From Podospora bellae-mahoneyi (Eukaryota; Ascomycota; Sordariomycetes; Sordariales; Podosporaceae), in assembly GCF_035222275.1 (NCBI RefSeq), contig NC_085881.1, forward strand, positions 5,022,001 to 5,086,000: 64,000 bases of DNA, written 5' to 3'. Under the pieces are notes generated by a model. That model saw nothing but the letters and a program-made list of their open reading frames with translations. It searched no databases and was not told where the DNA came from. Positions within the stretch are counted from its first letter, which is position 1. Every line of letters starts with the position of its first letter. Made by a program: the position numbers and the translations under genes. This document shows positions 9,911 through 22,200 of the stretch, piece after piece.

Positions 9911-10905
9911 TTAAAGCTCCATGCCCATGAAAAGCCACCTGCTACTAATCACATCGTAACCCGATGACCAAAAGTCCAACGTCGTCAAGGAAAAGCCAGC
10001 CCACTGCAGGCCCTTGGTCAAAGGTTTGGCGTCTTCTTCTTGGATGCATCGCTCAATGGCAATCACCATGTGTGAGCAACCAAGCGGAACATCGGCCAAC
10101 TCAATCAGTGCCACCAGTCTGTTTCGTGTCAGCAAATCTGGAGCAACACAGCAAGAGGGTCAATGGGGGGTCGACATACGCCTTCTTCAAATCCCTGCTC
10201 ACCACATCGCGGTCGAAAAAGACAAACAGGGTTCTGGATTCCACCCCGTCCTCCTCACCAGCAGCGACGTTCTCAGCAATGAAGGCTCTGAATGAACACC
10301 CGCCGGCGTAGTCCCATATTTCCATCCAGGCCGGAATCCCCGCTCCAGCGCCCGCGGGTCCCATGCTGTATGAATTCAAGGGACAGTCTTCGGGCGGAGT
10401 GAGCTGGGAAGCATACTGGTTCCGAGTATTGGAATTGTTGTTAAACACCCCCATCAGGACCGAGCCCTGCCTCGCCTCGCTTCTCTCACCCAGAAACATG
10501 GCGCGCAGCGTCTCGCAAAAGAACCTCTCACATTCTTCCCTGATGCGAAGTGTTGCCCCCCCTCGTCGGCGTGCAAACTCGTGGTTGCCGATGCTAGTAT
10601 CATGACCACTGCTCTGCTTGCGGCTGACATGACTCCTCGCCTTGGGAGTCAGCGCAAGCTCGTTGTTGGTCGTGATGGCCGCGAGGGGGGGGCTTGATGG
10701 TGGCGATGGCAGTCCCGTCGAAGGGACCTCAGGAATACCACTCGGCCCCTGCGAGCCCCGTAGTGCAGTAGTGGAGGCCCTTGAGGGAGGCGAGAGACGG
10801 GTCGACGAGGTAGCAGCTGGCGAGGATGTTGGCCTGACGGAGAACGTCCTCGCCGTAGTAATTATTACTACTACTGTTACTATTGTTATGTTTCATTGGC
10901 GCCAT
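9911..10905 (-). CDS. OAZ: Ornithine decarboxylase antizyme, +1 frameshift gene
   Basis: The mRNA has two overlapping frames. ORF1 (10905-10729, 58 codons) ends in TGG-TAT-TCC-TGA. Skipping one base at the stop joins it to ORF2, which continues from GAG at 10730. The rest is spliced once (intron 10119-10179, GTATGT...AACAG) and ends at 9911, for about 310 aa in total. The C-terminal part is the antizyme domain: WDYAGGCSFRAFI, TLFVFFDRDV, LVALIELADVPLGCSHMVIA, and at the end GFSLTTLDFW and SERWLF-like ISSRWLFMGMEL. Antizyme binds ornithine decarboxylase monomers, drives their ubiquitin-independent proteasomal decay and blocks polyamine uptake. Polyamines stimulate the frameshift, closing a feedback loop. 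TCC-TGA is the site known from animal and fission yeast antizymes. Start codon choice (10905 or 10896) is uncertain. Confidence 0.93.
10729..10734 (-). promoter_or_regulatory. Programmed +1 ribosomal frameshift site (TCC-TGA)
   Basis: On the minus strand TCC occupies 10734-10732 and TGA 10731-10729, followed by GGT. Reading TCC and then GAG (10730-10728) enters the frame of the antizyme domain, with no stop until the intron. The sequence is the conserved antizyme shift site; the stop in the A site is what stimulates the shift. Confidence 0.9.
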
Positions 10906-12185
10906 TGCTTCTAGCCACGTTGGCTGCTTGGAATAGCTCTGGGAGACGAAAGGGTGATGGAGGAGGGGTTGGTGCTGTAAAGCCGACTGGGAGAGAGGAA
11001 GGCCCAAAAAAGACGGATTAGTCGGTGTGCAAAAGCGAATCGTTGGTCCGGTGAAAGACGTTTGTCTGATGCTGGTCAAGATGGATCGCAAGAATGGTTG
11101 GTTTTGGTAGGTAATGCAGTGATGTAGCTAGCAAGCTGTCGGGGTTGGGTGGTGTCAATCGCAGAGATTATCGCTGTCGAAACTGTAGGGGTATTCCAGG
11201 GTTTTTAGGAAGAAAGAATGGGGAGATGGTTTGGGTTTTGTGAAGCTGGAAATCTCTGGAAGACCAAAGCGGCCCAACGATTCGCCATTCAAACAGCGAA
11301 AGGTGGGGGTGCTTGGCGCCACCTGGCAACCAAGCAGATCCCATCACGTGGTACTCAGGGTGGGGCAGTGGCGGACTGCTCGAGAGCGGAAAACTCACAT
11401 CTCAACTCACTCAGCAGCGAGATTTAGTCATCATGCACCGTATACACAATATAATTCTCAATACAAGACCGGACTACAAGGCTATTGTTAGTCACAAAAA
11501 CTACCTTTCGCATTCCGAGACGGCGAACCGGAAGACGGATCTGGGGTCAGTTAGACTAACCGGCCCGGATTGCACGATCGGCGTCCGGTAGGCGGTCAGA
11601 CCCACAGGGCCGACACCTCGAACCCCTCGGGGCTCGGTCCTAGATTTGACGCTCATTCACCCTGTCCTGCATTGAGGTTCTTGGTTCTTGGTTCTTGGTT
11701 CTTGTTGTCTATGCAGATACAAACTTGCCTTTTCTTATTTCAACCATTGTGAAATGGAAATATGCACCTCGGTAGCTGTGAGTCCGCTCTACCATTCCTG
11801 TCGGTGTAGTTTGCGGCTCGCAATGGACGAGTTAGAACAGACTCAAGTCAACCAACACAGGAGCGCCACGGCTGAATCATTGGCTCATCTGTCGGCTATG
11901 CACTCTCAGAGGTCGGTATTGCATTGTGGACAGTGCAAGACACTTGTCGAACCGTGACGCTTTTTCTGCTGAATCCAACGGTTGCGCCTTCTGGACAAGA
12001 ATTGGATGCGCTTCCCGAGTGGGTAAGTAGGTAGCTGAGCAAAAGCAGGTCTTCCGATCTTGACGACCTCTCTGAACCTGTCGAGTCCTTTGTTCTGTTT
12101 GCTCTCTTTTCTCTGTTTGCTCAACCTCGACTCGACTGGACAATATAAGGTACTATTGTGATCACAGGATAGCCGGGCTGTGACG
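10906..12185. promoter_or_regulatory. Antizyme leader/promoter and intergenic DNA
   Basis: About 1.28 kb between the divergent antizyme and monooxygenase genes. A minus-strand frame extends the antizyme ORF1 upstream to 11091 without an ATG, so it is probably leader. Contains a (TTGGTTC)n microsatellite near 11680-11705. No other gene is supported. Confidence 0.4.
11678..11706 (+). repeat. Short TTGGTTC microsatellite
   Basis: Four near-perfect 7-bp units (ggttctt) in tandem, in the intergenic region. No function inferred. Confidence 0.7.
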
Positions 12186-13591
12186 ATGGCAACAATGCCC
12201 AAATCAGTCATCATTGTGAGCACATTGACTTACCAAAACTCCAGTTCATACATCTGAGCAGCCATATCTAACGTCCAGTCCAGGTTGGCGGCTCCATCGC
12301 TGGTCTCCTCCAGGGCATCTATCTCAAACGTCATGGCGCCAACGTGATCATCTTGGAACAAGATCCCAACCCCAGGCGCAGTAACCACAATGCCGGCATC
12401 TGTTTTGGTCCCTCGGTTCAGGAATTTCTTCGCTTATACAATGATACGGGTATTCAGGCTTGTCAACCAGCTGTCGTTACCAGATTAACATTCCGTCAGA
12501 ACCTGTATTGGAGAGACACCGGCATCGTCAGACACCTCACCAGCTGGGGTGTGTTGTATCAGATCTTGCGAGCCAACTTTGACGGATTGGCGTCTGACGC
12601 TGTAACCATCCCGCCTCCAGCCAGGGCCGGAGATGGCCAATGCAGCTATCTCCCTGGTCAGAGGGTGACGAGCATGCAGAAGACATTAGATGGTGTGGTT
12701 GTTGGGTATCTGGGCGAAGATGGAAAAGAGAGATGTTCGGTGGCTGATCTGGTTATCGGGGCTGATGGCCTACATTCGACCGTCAGGGGCTTGTTGAATG
12801 CCCCTGTGGTGAAGGAGTACGCCGGATATGTCTCCTGGAGAGGAACCGTCTGCGAAGCCAAAGTGTCACCTGAAACGGCCAGGTATTTTCAAGATCGGAC
12901 AGTGCTCAGTTTGCTGAAGAGGACCTACATTGTATGGTAAGTCCGCCAGTCTGTGTCGACATCAGTTTCATGCTAGAAGATCTAGGCGCTGATGTTGTTA
13001 CTATATAGCTACATAATCCCGCCCGATTCCGGATCCTTTGTCCCTGGCACCAGGCTGATAAACTGGGTCTGGTATTGTAACCTTTCTGAGACCCCCGAGA
13101 CCAACTTTGCGGAACTTTTAACAGACACCAATGGACACCTCCACGCCAATACCGTTCCTTCCGGACTCGTACGGGCTGAGATTTGGAAGTCTCATCTGGC
13201 TCACATGCTTCCCTTGATACCAGGCCCCTTTGCAGAACTCTTTACCCAAACAGAGCAACCATTTATTACCAAGGTGAATGACGCTCTTTGTTCGAAAGCA
13301 ACATTCTTCGACGGGCGGGTCTTGCTCGTGGGCGATGCACTGGCTACCTTCCGGCCTCACTTTGCCCTTGCAACAGAGCAAGCCGCCAGACATTGCTTAG
13401 GTCTTGCAAGAGTGTGGAAGGGGGAGATCACATTGCAGCTGTGGGAAAGGGAGGCTGTTGATCATGCTACAAAAATCTGGTTAGGAAGCCGAGTGATGGG
13501 GGCAGGACTCTTGCGGGGATGGGTTGAGTTTTTGTTACTGGCTTGGAAGTACGTGGTTTTTTTTTGCAAGATCAAAACTAGGCTGGAATAG
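12186..13591 (+). CDS. FAD-dependent monooxygenase (group A, PHBH-fold)
   Basis: Three exons: 12186-12215, 12284-12936 and 13009-13591, giving 421 aa. The introns are 12216-12283 and 12937-13008 (GTGAGC and GTAAGT donors). The first splice joins SVII to VGGSIAGLLQG, forming the ADP-binding GxGxxG-like loop of a Rossmann fold (GGSIAG, residues 12-17), followed by the acidic ILEQD. The DG motif is DLVIGADGLHSTVR. The GD motif is VLLVGDALATFRPHFALATEQAA, which resembles the 2,6-dihydroxypyridine hydroxylase-like branch rather than UbiH types. Such enzymes hydroxylate aromatic or heteroaromatic rings with NAD(P)H and oxygen; the substrate cannot be told. In most relatives the GD motif is followed by a Gly-rich stretch (H-x-G-x-G); here it reads HFALA, which may affect activity. 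Confidence 0.82.
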
Positions 13592-14113
13592 AGTGTGAAG
13601 GTTGATCACCTTGTTGTCTCTCGACAGATATCATGGTAGGTATTACTGTGAACATTAACCTCGAGGTGGAGGGCTCTCCACACGTGCAGATGTCACCGGC
13701 ACTTGGAGCAGGGATGACCCCGCATGACCACCTGGTTCTCCCACAACTGCTATCGATAAGCCGTTAGAAGGCGGGGATCTGTGTCAGGTGGCTCCGTTTG
13801 GGTACCAAGGACGTGCACGAGGGAGATGACTCGTCCAGGGCACAGAAATGGGATGGAATGGCAAACAAGGTGGTGATATTAAAAAGACGCTGCTATTCTT
13901 TGCTCACTCTTTACAGTCTTGCAAGACAAACTACCGAACTGCCATCTTATTGTTTGTAGTGTAACGTACGCTAAATGTGGTGATATTGTTGACCACTATC
14001 ACCATATCACCTAGTATCATCGGACTTTGCTCCCGTGCTGTTCTCTCTTACAATTCTCGATCCTTCAACCTTCTCTACATTGGTGGTTCATACAAATTCG
14101 AAACAAAATCACC
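13592..14113. other. Intergenic, promoter of the Yippee-type gene
   Basis: 522 bp with a CT-rich leader just upstream of 14114. No gene seen. Confidence 0.4.
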
Positions 14114-14863
14114 ATGTTTGCGGAGCTCATCGCTCTCAACCGATCATCCCCTTCACCGCCCCAACCAAACTCTTCCAACCCCAAGTTCCCACGCTACCTT
14201 CTGCCTTCCTTGGCCTTCACCCTCCGTCGACGAAAACCTTCCTCTCCCACAGAGTATCTAACATTGTCAGACAATCGTTCATCCAAGCCAAAGAATAGGC
14301 TTGGTCGGACTTCTCCCTCCCTCATTCGCTGCCTGTCTTGCCGCTCCCATCTTGCTTTTCACTCTCAGATCGTATCCAAAGGCTTCCATGGACGCCACGG
14401 CAAAGCTGTTCTTGTTGCCCCGACCTGCCCCTCCTTTCACGAGGGCAGGAGCCCAGAACAGAGCTTCTCTTCCCTCAATCTGGGTTTGAACAACATCCGG
14501 CTGGGACCCACGGAAAAAAGGCAACTGGCCACTGGTCCTCACGAAGTTGCCGATATCTTTTGCGCCATATGCGAGACAAAGTTGGGATGGAAGTACGTCA
14601 AGGCGGATGAACCGTCTCAAAAGTACAAGGTTGGAAAGTTCATACTGGAGGTTGTGCGAGTGGTTGTGGAACAGGGACTAGAGTTTGAACCGCTGGAAAG
14701 GGTCAGTAGTGGAGATAGGTCCGGGACCGAGGGTGTGGCAGGTGTCCTATTTGACTCGGACGACGAGGGTGAGTGTGAGGAGCTGTTCACCGGCGTATGG
14801 AACGCCGAGGATGTTGCGGCAAGGCGAAGGGTGGATGTAGGGCCGGAAAGAGGACACGAGTGA
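14114..14863 (+). CDS. Yippee/Mis18-fold zinc-binding protein
   Basis: Single exon, 249 aa, ATG in TCACCATG. An N-terminal 65-residue basic, Ser/Pro-rich region precedes the Yippee domain. The zinc ligands are two CxxC pairs, Cys73/Cys76 (IRCLSCRSHL) and Cys150/Cys153 (DIFCAICETKLGWKY). They are followed by the hallmark Ser-Gln-Lys-Tyr-Lys-x-Gly-Lys-Phe-Ile-Leu-Glu at about 168-179. The stretch between the pairs is longer than in animal Yippee proteins but typical of filamentous fungi. The C-terminus is acidic. Yippee domains share the beta-tent fold with Mis18 and cereblon; the cellular role in fungi is not settled. Confidence 0.88.
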   Translation: MFAELIALNRSSPSPPQPNSSNPKFPRYLLPSLAFTLRRRKPSSPTEYLTLSDNRSSKPKNRLGRTSPSLIRCLSCRSHLAFHSQIVSKGFHGRHGKAVLVAPTCPSFHEGRSPEQSFSSLNLGLNNIRLGPTEKRQLATGPHEVADIFCAICETKLGWKYVKADEPSQKYKVGKFILEVVRVVVEQGLEFEPLERVSSGDRSGTEGVAGVLFDSDDEGECEELFTGVWNAEDVAARRRVDVGPERGHE

Positions 14864-15104
14864 ACGTGAAGTTCTCTTGGCCAGATGAGCTGCTTAATGG
14901 CCTACAGGTAGACCCAAGGGCGCGGCACTTTTCTTCTTCTTTGGGATGATACCCTTTCTACGTGTATTGGATCAGACACAAGCAGATAGCAACAGCAAAA
15001 CTCAGATTGATGGCGCATCCGGGGAATATAGAGGCAAACCAAGTTAGAGAATACACTGATATTGGCAGAAATTTTATTGAAAAGTTAAATCACACACCAA
15101 GAGC

Positions 15105-16760
15105 CTAGTTTTGAGGCTCCTCGGCAACATAGTGCAGGTATGCGCCCAGGAGCTTGATGCCCTCAATATAGTTCCGCTTGTCGAGCTTCTCGTTGATGGA
15201 ATGGGCACCATCCGTCGAGCTACCCATTGGCAAAAGAAGCACATTCTTGCCAGTAGCCTGCTCAAAAGTGAGCGTCACCGGAATAGAGCCGCCCTCACGA
15301 GTGAAATCGGGCTGAACGCCCCACACCCGCTCGGTAGCTTTGGCAGCAGCCGAAAAGTTCCAGTGCTTGGGGCTGGCCACCCACCAGTTGCCGCAGTGCT
15401 GGGGATACACCTTCATTGTGTTCTTGGAACCAAGCTTCTTGAAGACATCCTCGACGTACTTGGCCACACACTCGTTGGTCTTCTCGATCTCCATGTTGGG
15501 CACCGTGCGGATGGAGAACTTGCCAATGACCTTGGCGGGAATGACCGTCTTGGCACCAGGAGCAGAGAAGGCGCCCTCGACACCGTGGATAGAGAGCGAA
15601 GGGTTGCGCCAGCGAGCCATGAGCGTCTTCTTCTTGTCATCGAAGATGGTCGTCTTGCTACCTAGAGACTCGTAGAGGGTCTCCATGGTGAACGAGATGC
15701 CATCGTAGAGACCGTCCTCCTCGGCAGTAAGGGGGGCCACTTGCTCAGCAATGCCAGGAATCTGAATCTTGCCATCCGTGTCCACGAGCGAGCCCAGGAT
15801 ACGCACCAAGTCGGTCATGGGCTCCTGGGCTGTGCCACCAAAGACACCGCTGTGAAGATCAGCGCCGGGTCCGGAGACTTCGACACTGTAGTAGTTGCAC
15901 CCACGAAGGCCGTATGTGAGGCAAGGGCGCTCGGTTCCGAGCCAGTAGTTGTCGCTGATGCAGACGGCGTCGGCATCGGCAAAGTACTTCTTCGCCTCGG
16001 CGTTGATCAGATCGTCCAAACCGTCGGAACCATACTCCTCCATACCCTCGAAGCACATAAGAAGGTTGACGGGGAACTCGATGCCGGCAGCCTTGTGAGC
16101 CTCGATAGCGTTCAGCCAGCCAAGCACAGGGCCCTTGTCGTCCGTTGAGCCACGCCCCAGCATGCGGCCATCCTCCTTGACAGTCAGCTCAAAGGGCTCC
16201 GTCTCCCAGCCATCCTCCTTCTCGGCCGGCTGGACGTCATAATGGCCATAGACCAAAATGGTGCGCTTGTTCTTGTCACTTCCGTAGCGGGCGAGGACGA
16301 CGGGGGGAAGGTCGAGGTCGGTTCCGTGCTGCTTGCCCAGAGGACGAAGCTCGGCCTGGGCACCAAGCTTGTTCAGCTCATCGGCGAGCCAGTGGCCCAT
16401 GCGGACGACATCGGGACGACGGGCGGCTTCGGACGAGATGGAAGGAATGGCAACGGCCTGACGGAGACGCTCGATGAAGGCATCGGACATGTCGTCGACC
16501 TGCTTGAAGTAGCCATCGAGTTGGGGTGCCATTTTTCTAGCTTGGAGGTTGCGGATAGCTTCGGTTAGATACGGTCGGGAGCTCTGCAGCTGAGATCTGG
16601 CAGAGGTGGTGTTGGGGAGAAATGGGCGGGTGGTAAAGCTGCGGGAGGTGGGAGAGGTGATGGAAGGTCGAAATGGCCTCGCCAGCAAACGATAACGAGG
16701 GGCGCTTGAGGAGAGCAAGCTGACTGATAGAGAGAGGGGAGAGAGGGGTGTGCGGGGCAT
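15105..16760 (-). CDS. DUG1: Cys-Gly metallodipeptidase Dug1 (M20), with N-terminal extension
   Basis: Single exon, 551 aa from 16760 or 475 aa from the internal ATG at 16532 (MAPQLDGYF), the usual length of Dug1/CNDP2. M20 di-zinc residues are visible: His173 and Asp175 in YGHYDVQP, Asp207 in GRGSTDDKGP, the Glu pair 241/242 in FEGMEEYGS, then CISDNYWLG, and the C-terminal His in GAHSINEK. REGGSIPVT is the conserved substrate loop. The enzyme cleaves Cys-Gly, completing glutathione breakdown in the cytosol. The extra 76 residues are rich in Ser, Arg, Pro and Leu and almost free of acidic residues, like a mitochondrial presequence. Leaky scanning could therefore give two forms. That is inference; the extension could also be untranslated. 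Confidence 0.93.
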   Translation of the reverse strand: MPRTPLSPLSLSVSLLSSSAPRYRLLARPFRPSITSPTSRSFTTRPFLPNTTSARSQLQSSRPYLTEAIRNLQARKMAPQLDGYFKQVDDMSDAFIERLRQAVAIPSISSEAARRPDVVRMGHWLADELNKLGAQAELRPLGKQHGTDLDLPPVVLARYGSDKNKRTILVYGHYDVQPAEKEDGWETEPFELTVKEDGRMLGRGSTDDKGPVLGWLNAIEAHKAAGIEFPVNLLMCFEGMEEYGSDGLDDLINAEAKKYFADADAVCISDNYWLGTERPCLTYGLRGCNYYSVEVSGPGADLHSGVFGGTAQEPMTDLVRILGSLVDTDGKIQIPGIAEQVAPLTAEEDGLYDGISFTMETLYESLGSKTTIFDDKKKTLMARWRNPSLSIHGVEGAFSAPGAKTVIPAKVIGKFSIRTVPNMEIEKTNECVAKYVEDVFKKLGSKNTMKVYPQHCGNWWVASPKHWNFSAAAKATERVWGVQPDFTREGGSIPVTLTFEQATGKNVLLLPMGSSTDGAHSINEKLDKRNYIEGIKLLGAYLHYVAEEPQN

Positions 16761-17929
16761 GGCGGATGAGCAGAAGGTGTTGAACCGCTCTAGTTTGGGC
16801 CGGCACCGTCAGCTTCCATCAAGCTTCGAAAAGCCCCGCACCCCACAACAAGCCAATCCCTTGCGCTAAACTGTTTGTGGAAGTTAACAAATCCGCTTGA
16901 TCCTCGCCCCGGGCTCACACGACTTGGAGGCATTTATTTGTGCAGCAAAGCCTTGCAAGTACACGTCCAAATATCTCGATGTCATCTTAAGGTTTGAGGT
17001 GATGCATGCAATAGGTTACCCCAAGGTTTATGGGCGGTATCCCATCACTTGGTGACCATCTCAGGCACCAAAAGCCCAGGTTCCACCCCAAAGTTGAACG
17101 ATGATCTGAGGAGTCGCAGCACAGAAAACACGGGAATTCGATTTCTGACTCACCATGTTGCCGGTAGCAGAAACACCATGCCTTACCTACGCAATAAAGA
17201 TGTCGAATATCATTTTAGCTTCGAGAAGACAAAAAGGCTGTCACATCATGTGTAGCAGGCCTTAGGCCGCAAGTTCAATGATACCTGTCCATCTTACTTG
17301 CGTGAAAAGCTGCCAAACAGTTCGGCTTATCGCTTGAAATTTTGCTTTATATGAGCCACGAGAGAATTATCTTTGTGCTTTGAGGCATTCAAGCAAACAG
17401 CTGGCAATTACGTTTCTGTCCACCTTCAGTGCAGACGGAAGTTGCCATGTGGTGGTCCACTTGAAGTTCAAGTGGGGCCGTTACCCCTTTTCCATAACCC
17501 CTATCATTGCCATAGCAACGTGTATTGCGTCGCCAAACCGTGTTTGCCTCAACCTTCGTCGTTGAATGCATTACCTAGAAATTCCCTGGTCGTAGAGCAT
17601 GAAACAAATATTTGCAACATCGTCAATTCATCCCGTTCCTTTTGCGAGACGATGGTTGGCCGATCCACCGCCCCAGAAACCGAGCTACTTTGTACTATGT
17701 AAAAGAAACAAGAAGAGAAATAGCAAACAAGTAAACACACTCCTCCTTATATACAAAAAGCTTTGGGAGTGCCAGTTATCACTGGTTTGTCTAGAATTTC
17801 CCAACTCACCCATCGGTGTATCATCCCTCATCCCTCATCCAAGTCTTTCCCGCATAAGTCTCCTCCAGTCCCCTCCAGTCCCGATCTAAAAACAGACCGC
17901 CAATCTTGCTATCCACAAGTGGAAACAAT
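16761..17929. other. Intergenic, no gene seen
   Basis: About 1.17 kb holding the promoter of DUG1 and the 3' region of the protease gene. Only short frames in several phases, none with family features. Confidence 0.4.
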
Positions 17930-19294
<1,365 letters not shown>

Positions 19295-22200
19295 TTTGTC
19301 AGAGTTGGACCGGGTAGGACTGGAGAGGTGAGATGATGATGTTGAGGATGAGGGTGAGAAGAAAAGAAGACCATCATGAAGGGGAGGATGTGGTCATATT
19401 TATGGTTATTGGGGCCCATTAGATCCAGGAAAACGCCATCTTTGCCATGTTGACGGGAGACAGACGACCTTCCGGTTTCGTTTACCAGCACGTCGTGCTG
19501 GGTAGGTAGGCCAAGGGTCAACGTGGGGAGCCAGGGAGGCGCTCAAGGTTTGCATACACAGAACTGCTGGGTGGTTGACATCGCGGCGGAGAATGAACGA
19601 CAGCAGTGGGAGGCAGCAGTGAGAGTGGCCACACCATCCAGCAGCGAGCAGCTCGCGGCTGTGAACAGAGCTCTCAGCAGGGGGAAGGATGAGGGACAAA
19701 TAATACACCTTCCCACTTTGGTTTGCTCAGCCGTCCATGGCTACGCCCAACTACGCCCCGCAAAAGAGAGCGGGTGCTCCCGTGGTGTAAGGAGCCAGGT
19801 AGCTTGAATCTACCTGTCTATTCGGGGGCAAGCCGGTAGCTTGCCCATCGGCGCCAAGTGTGGTTAAGCCCTCAGACGTCGACTACCTTACGGATCGGGT
19901 TTAACTCACCAAAGTGCCGATCTTGCTGTATGTAACTGGGGGCAAAAGGTGCCGGTGCCCAACGTCTCGACGAGGAGTCCCTGCAAGTGAGCCTGGGCGT
20001 CTATGTAACCGGCTTCGAGAAGCGCTGGGCGCAACGGTGGCAGCTTAACACAACCACTGATATGATGCGAGGGGGATAGCATGGTACCAGGACTGGACTC
20101 AAGACTTGCCGGCCATCTTCTTGACCAACCCTATCGATATTAACTACGACAACTTCGACATGGCACGAGCACAGTCGTTTCGGAAGATTGTCTTGGTAGC
20201 TCACATGTTCCTCGATATCTCCAGATAGGCCGTTGCACTGCATTCACCACAGAGCATGTGGTAGGAATGTGGCGATTACCTTATCTCTCGATGCCACTGT
20301 GGGATGGTTGAGGACGTCTCTAGACCTTCTAGAAGTTGTTCACAGTGGACAGGCCTGGCTGGTGGCGTTCGTTAGTTTGAATTCAGGTCTGACTTCAAGG
20401 CTGATTCACAGCTGGTCTCCCCACGCTTGAACCTTTGGACGATATACCGTGCTAATCGTGGTGATTGTGCCAACAGATTCGATGACAAACTGAAGGGATC
20501 CCAAATCTCCAGAGACGATTCGGGAGGTTTGGGGGAGTTGGTCATGCAGACCATATCTCGATGTAACCTTGTCAAGGGTGTCCGCTATGGCGCGATCGCA
20601 TTGGTCCATCAACCTGCAACAGACCAAGCTTGACGAGTCCTGATCCGTGCAGGCGAGCGGCAAGGAAGCCGACGTCCTCGGGAGTGGCGGCGATGAAAGT
20701 GGGGTGTCTGGGGAAAGGTGAAGGGGACTTGCCAGACACTGCCATCTACCGATAGGTCCGTGTTCGCGTGCGCGATGACTGATGTTTTGTCGCACGAGCT
20801 GGGCAGGTGGTATTGAAGAACTGAGGTCATTGCTGACTAGTCAACTCTCAAAACATTGTTTTTGGTCAGTTGAGGACCCTCTGGGGCTCCGAGGTAGTTT
20901 TACTTAGCTAGCGAGGGTTGCTTGGTGTCTTGGACCGTCCCAATCGCTAGGTTCTGTCATCCCAAGTCCCGACTCTCGGGTGTTTTGGGTAAATTGACTC
21001 TTCTTTGTTGCGACGCCGACTTGTTGGTCGAGACCAAGTCGGGCACTTGAATTCGCTTTTTACCTCTTGGGTGTTCCTGCAGCTGCCAGCGGCAGAGTGC
21101 AAGAAGCAACGAGAATCAACCCCCCACGGAACCATATGCAGCCACACATCCACGATATCTCATCAGACAGACAGCGAAGATGAAGTGAGGTGGTTGGAGG
21201 GTTGGAGGGGTAAGGGGCAGAGGACGAAGAGGGGGAGAGTGTGGGGTGGTGGATAACTTGGCGGCCGGTGAACATGTGCTAACCCACTCTCACTCCGCTA
21301 GCAATCGCCCATGACACCATAGCAGCCGACATGGATCATTGCCGGCCCTTATCGTGCTCGCCTTCCATATCGGGTAATTGCCAAGTTCCGTCCACCTGTG
21401 CCCTGTTCTCAGTTAGTCTGGCGTCCGAATGTAACTGGCCTCGCTGGCTTACAATTTCCGAGGCAGGATGAGGGGATGCCATCAAGGTGTCTCGAGTGAC
21501 TGTTGGCTAACAGTGATCTGCATTTGCGCCTTCCAGCAGCTCTTGTTTAACTTCCGCATTCAGGACCGCTAGCCGATGTTGTGATACCTCCGACCTTACA
21601 CTACACGCATTACGGACATAACAGGTAAGACTGTGGGATTACCATAGGTACCCAGCATGTCGATGGGGTGGCTTTCGATAGTTGACCAGCCGCAGACTGG
21701 GGCAACGGGCAGGTTACACACACCATTGGTCTCGACTCAAGCCACTTCCCCTGAATGTCATCCTACAGCCATCTCCCCACGACCTAGAACCCTCTACATC
21801 AGCTTCCTATTGCAGCTGCCGATAGAATCATCTTCACGAGCTATCGATCGAATTACCTACCTTGTAGGTTCTATTTTTGAAGTGCTTGGTGGGGACATGA
21901 ATATCGCTGATCACCTTGAAGATGTTGATTTCAAGGGTATTGGTATGTAGGTACCTTGCAGGTTACCGCCGACCACCATTTGATATCACCTGTAGGTAGC
22001 TATGTATGTCTTGGGAAACCCTTTCGTCATAAAGTCTATCAACCCAAAACACGATATACCTCAACTCCTGCATGCTCTCCCGGCCAGTATACCACAGTGG
22101 CATTGGCTCCCTCCCCACCATGGGACAAAGTCTTTGCGGCTGCTCATATCGGTAAGGCTGGCTGCATGTTCCCACTGTAGGCCCCGTTCTGCCAAGTATG

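Noticed and set aside
10729-10905. ORF1 of the antizyme as a separate small protein
   Set aside because: Its stop lies exactly at the conserved shift site and the antizyme domain follows in the +1 frame, so it is the first part of one product.
20372-20795. Minus-strand frames in the gene-poor stretch
   Set aside because: No recognisable domain, no consistent splice partners and no start context.
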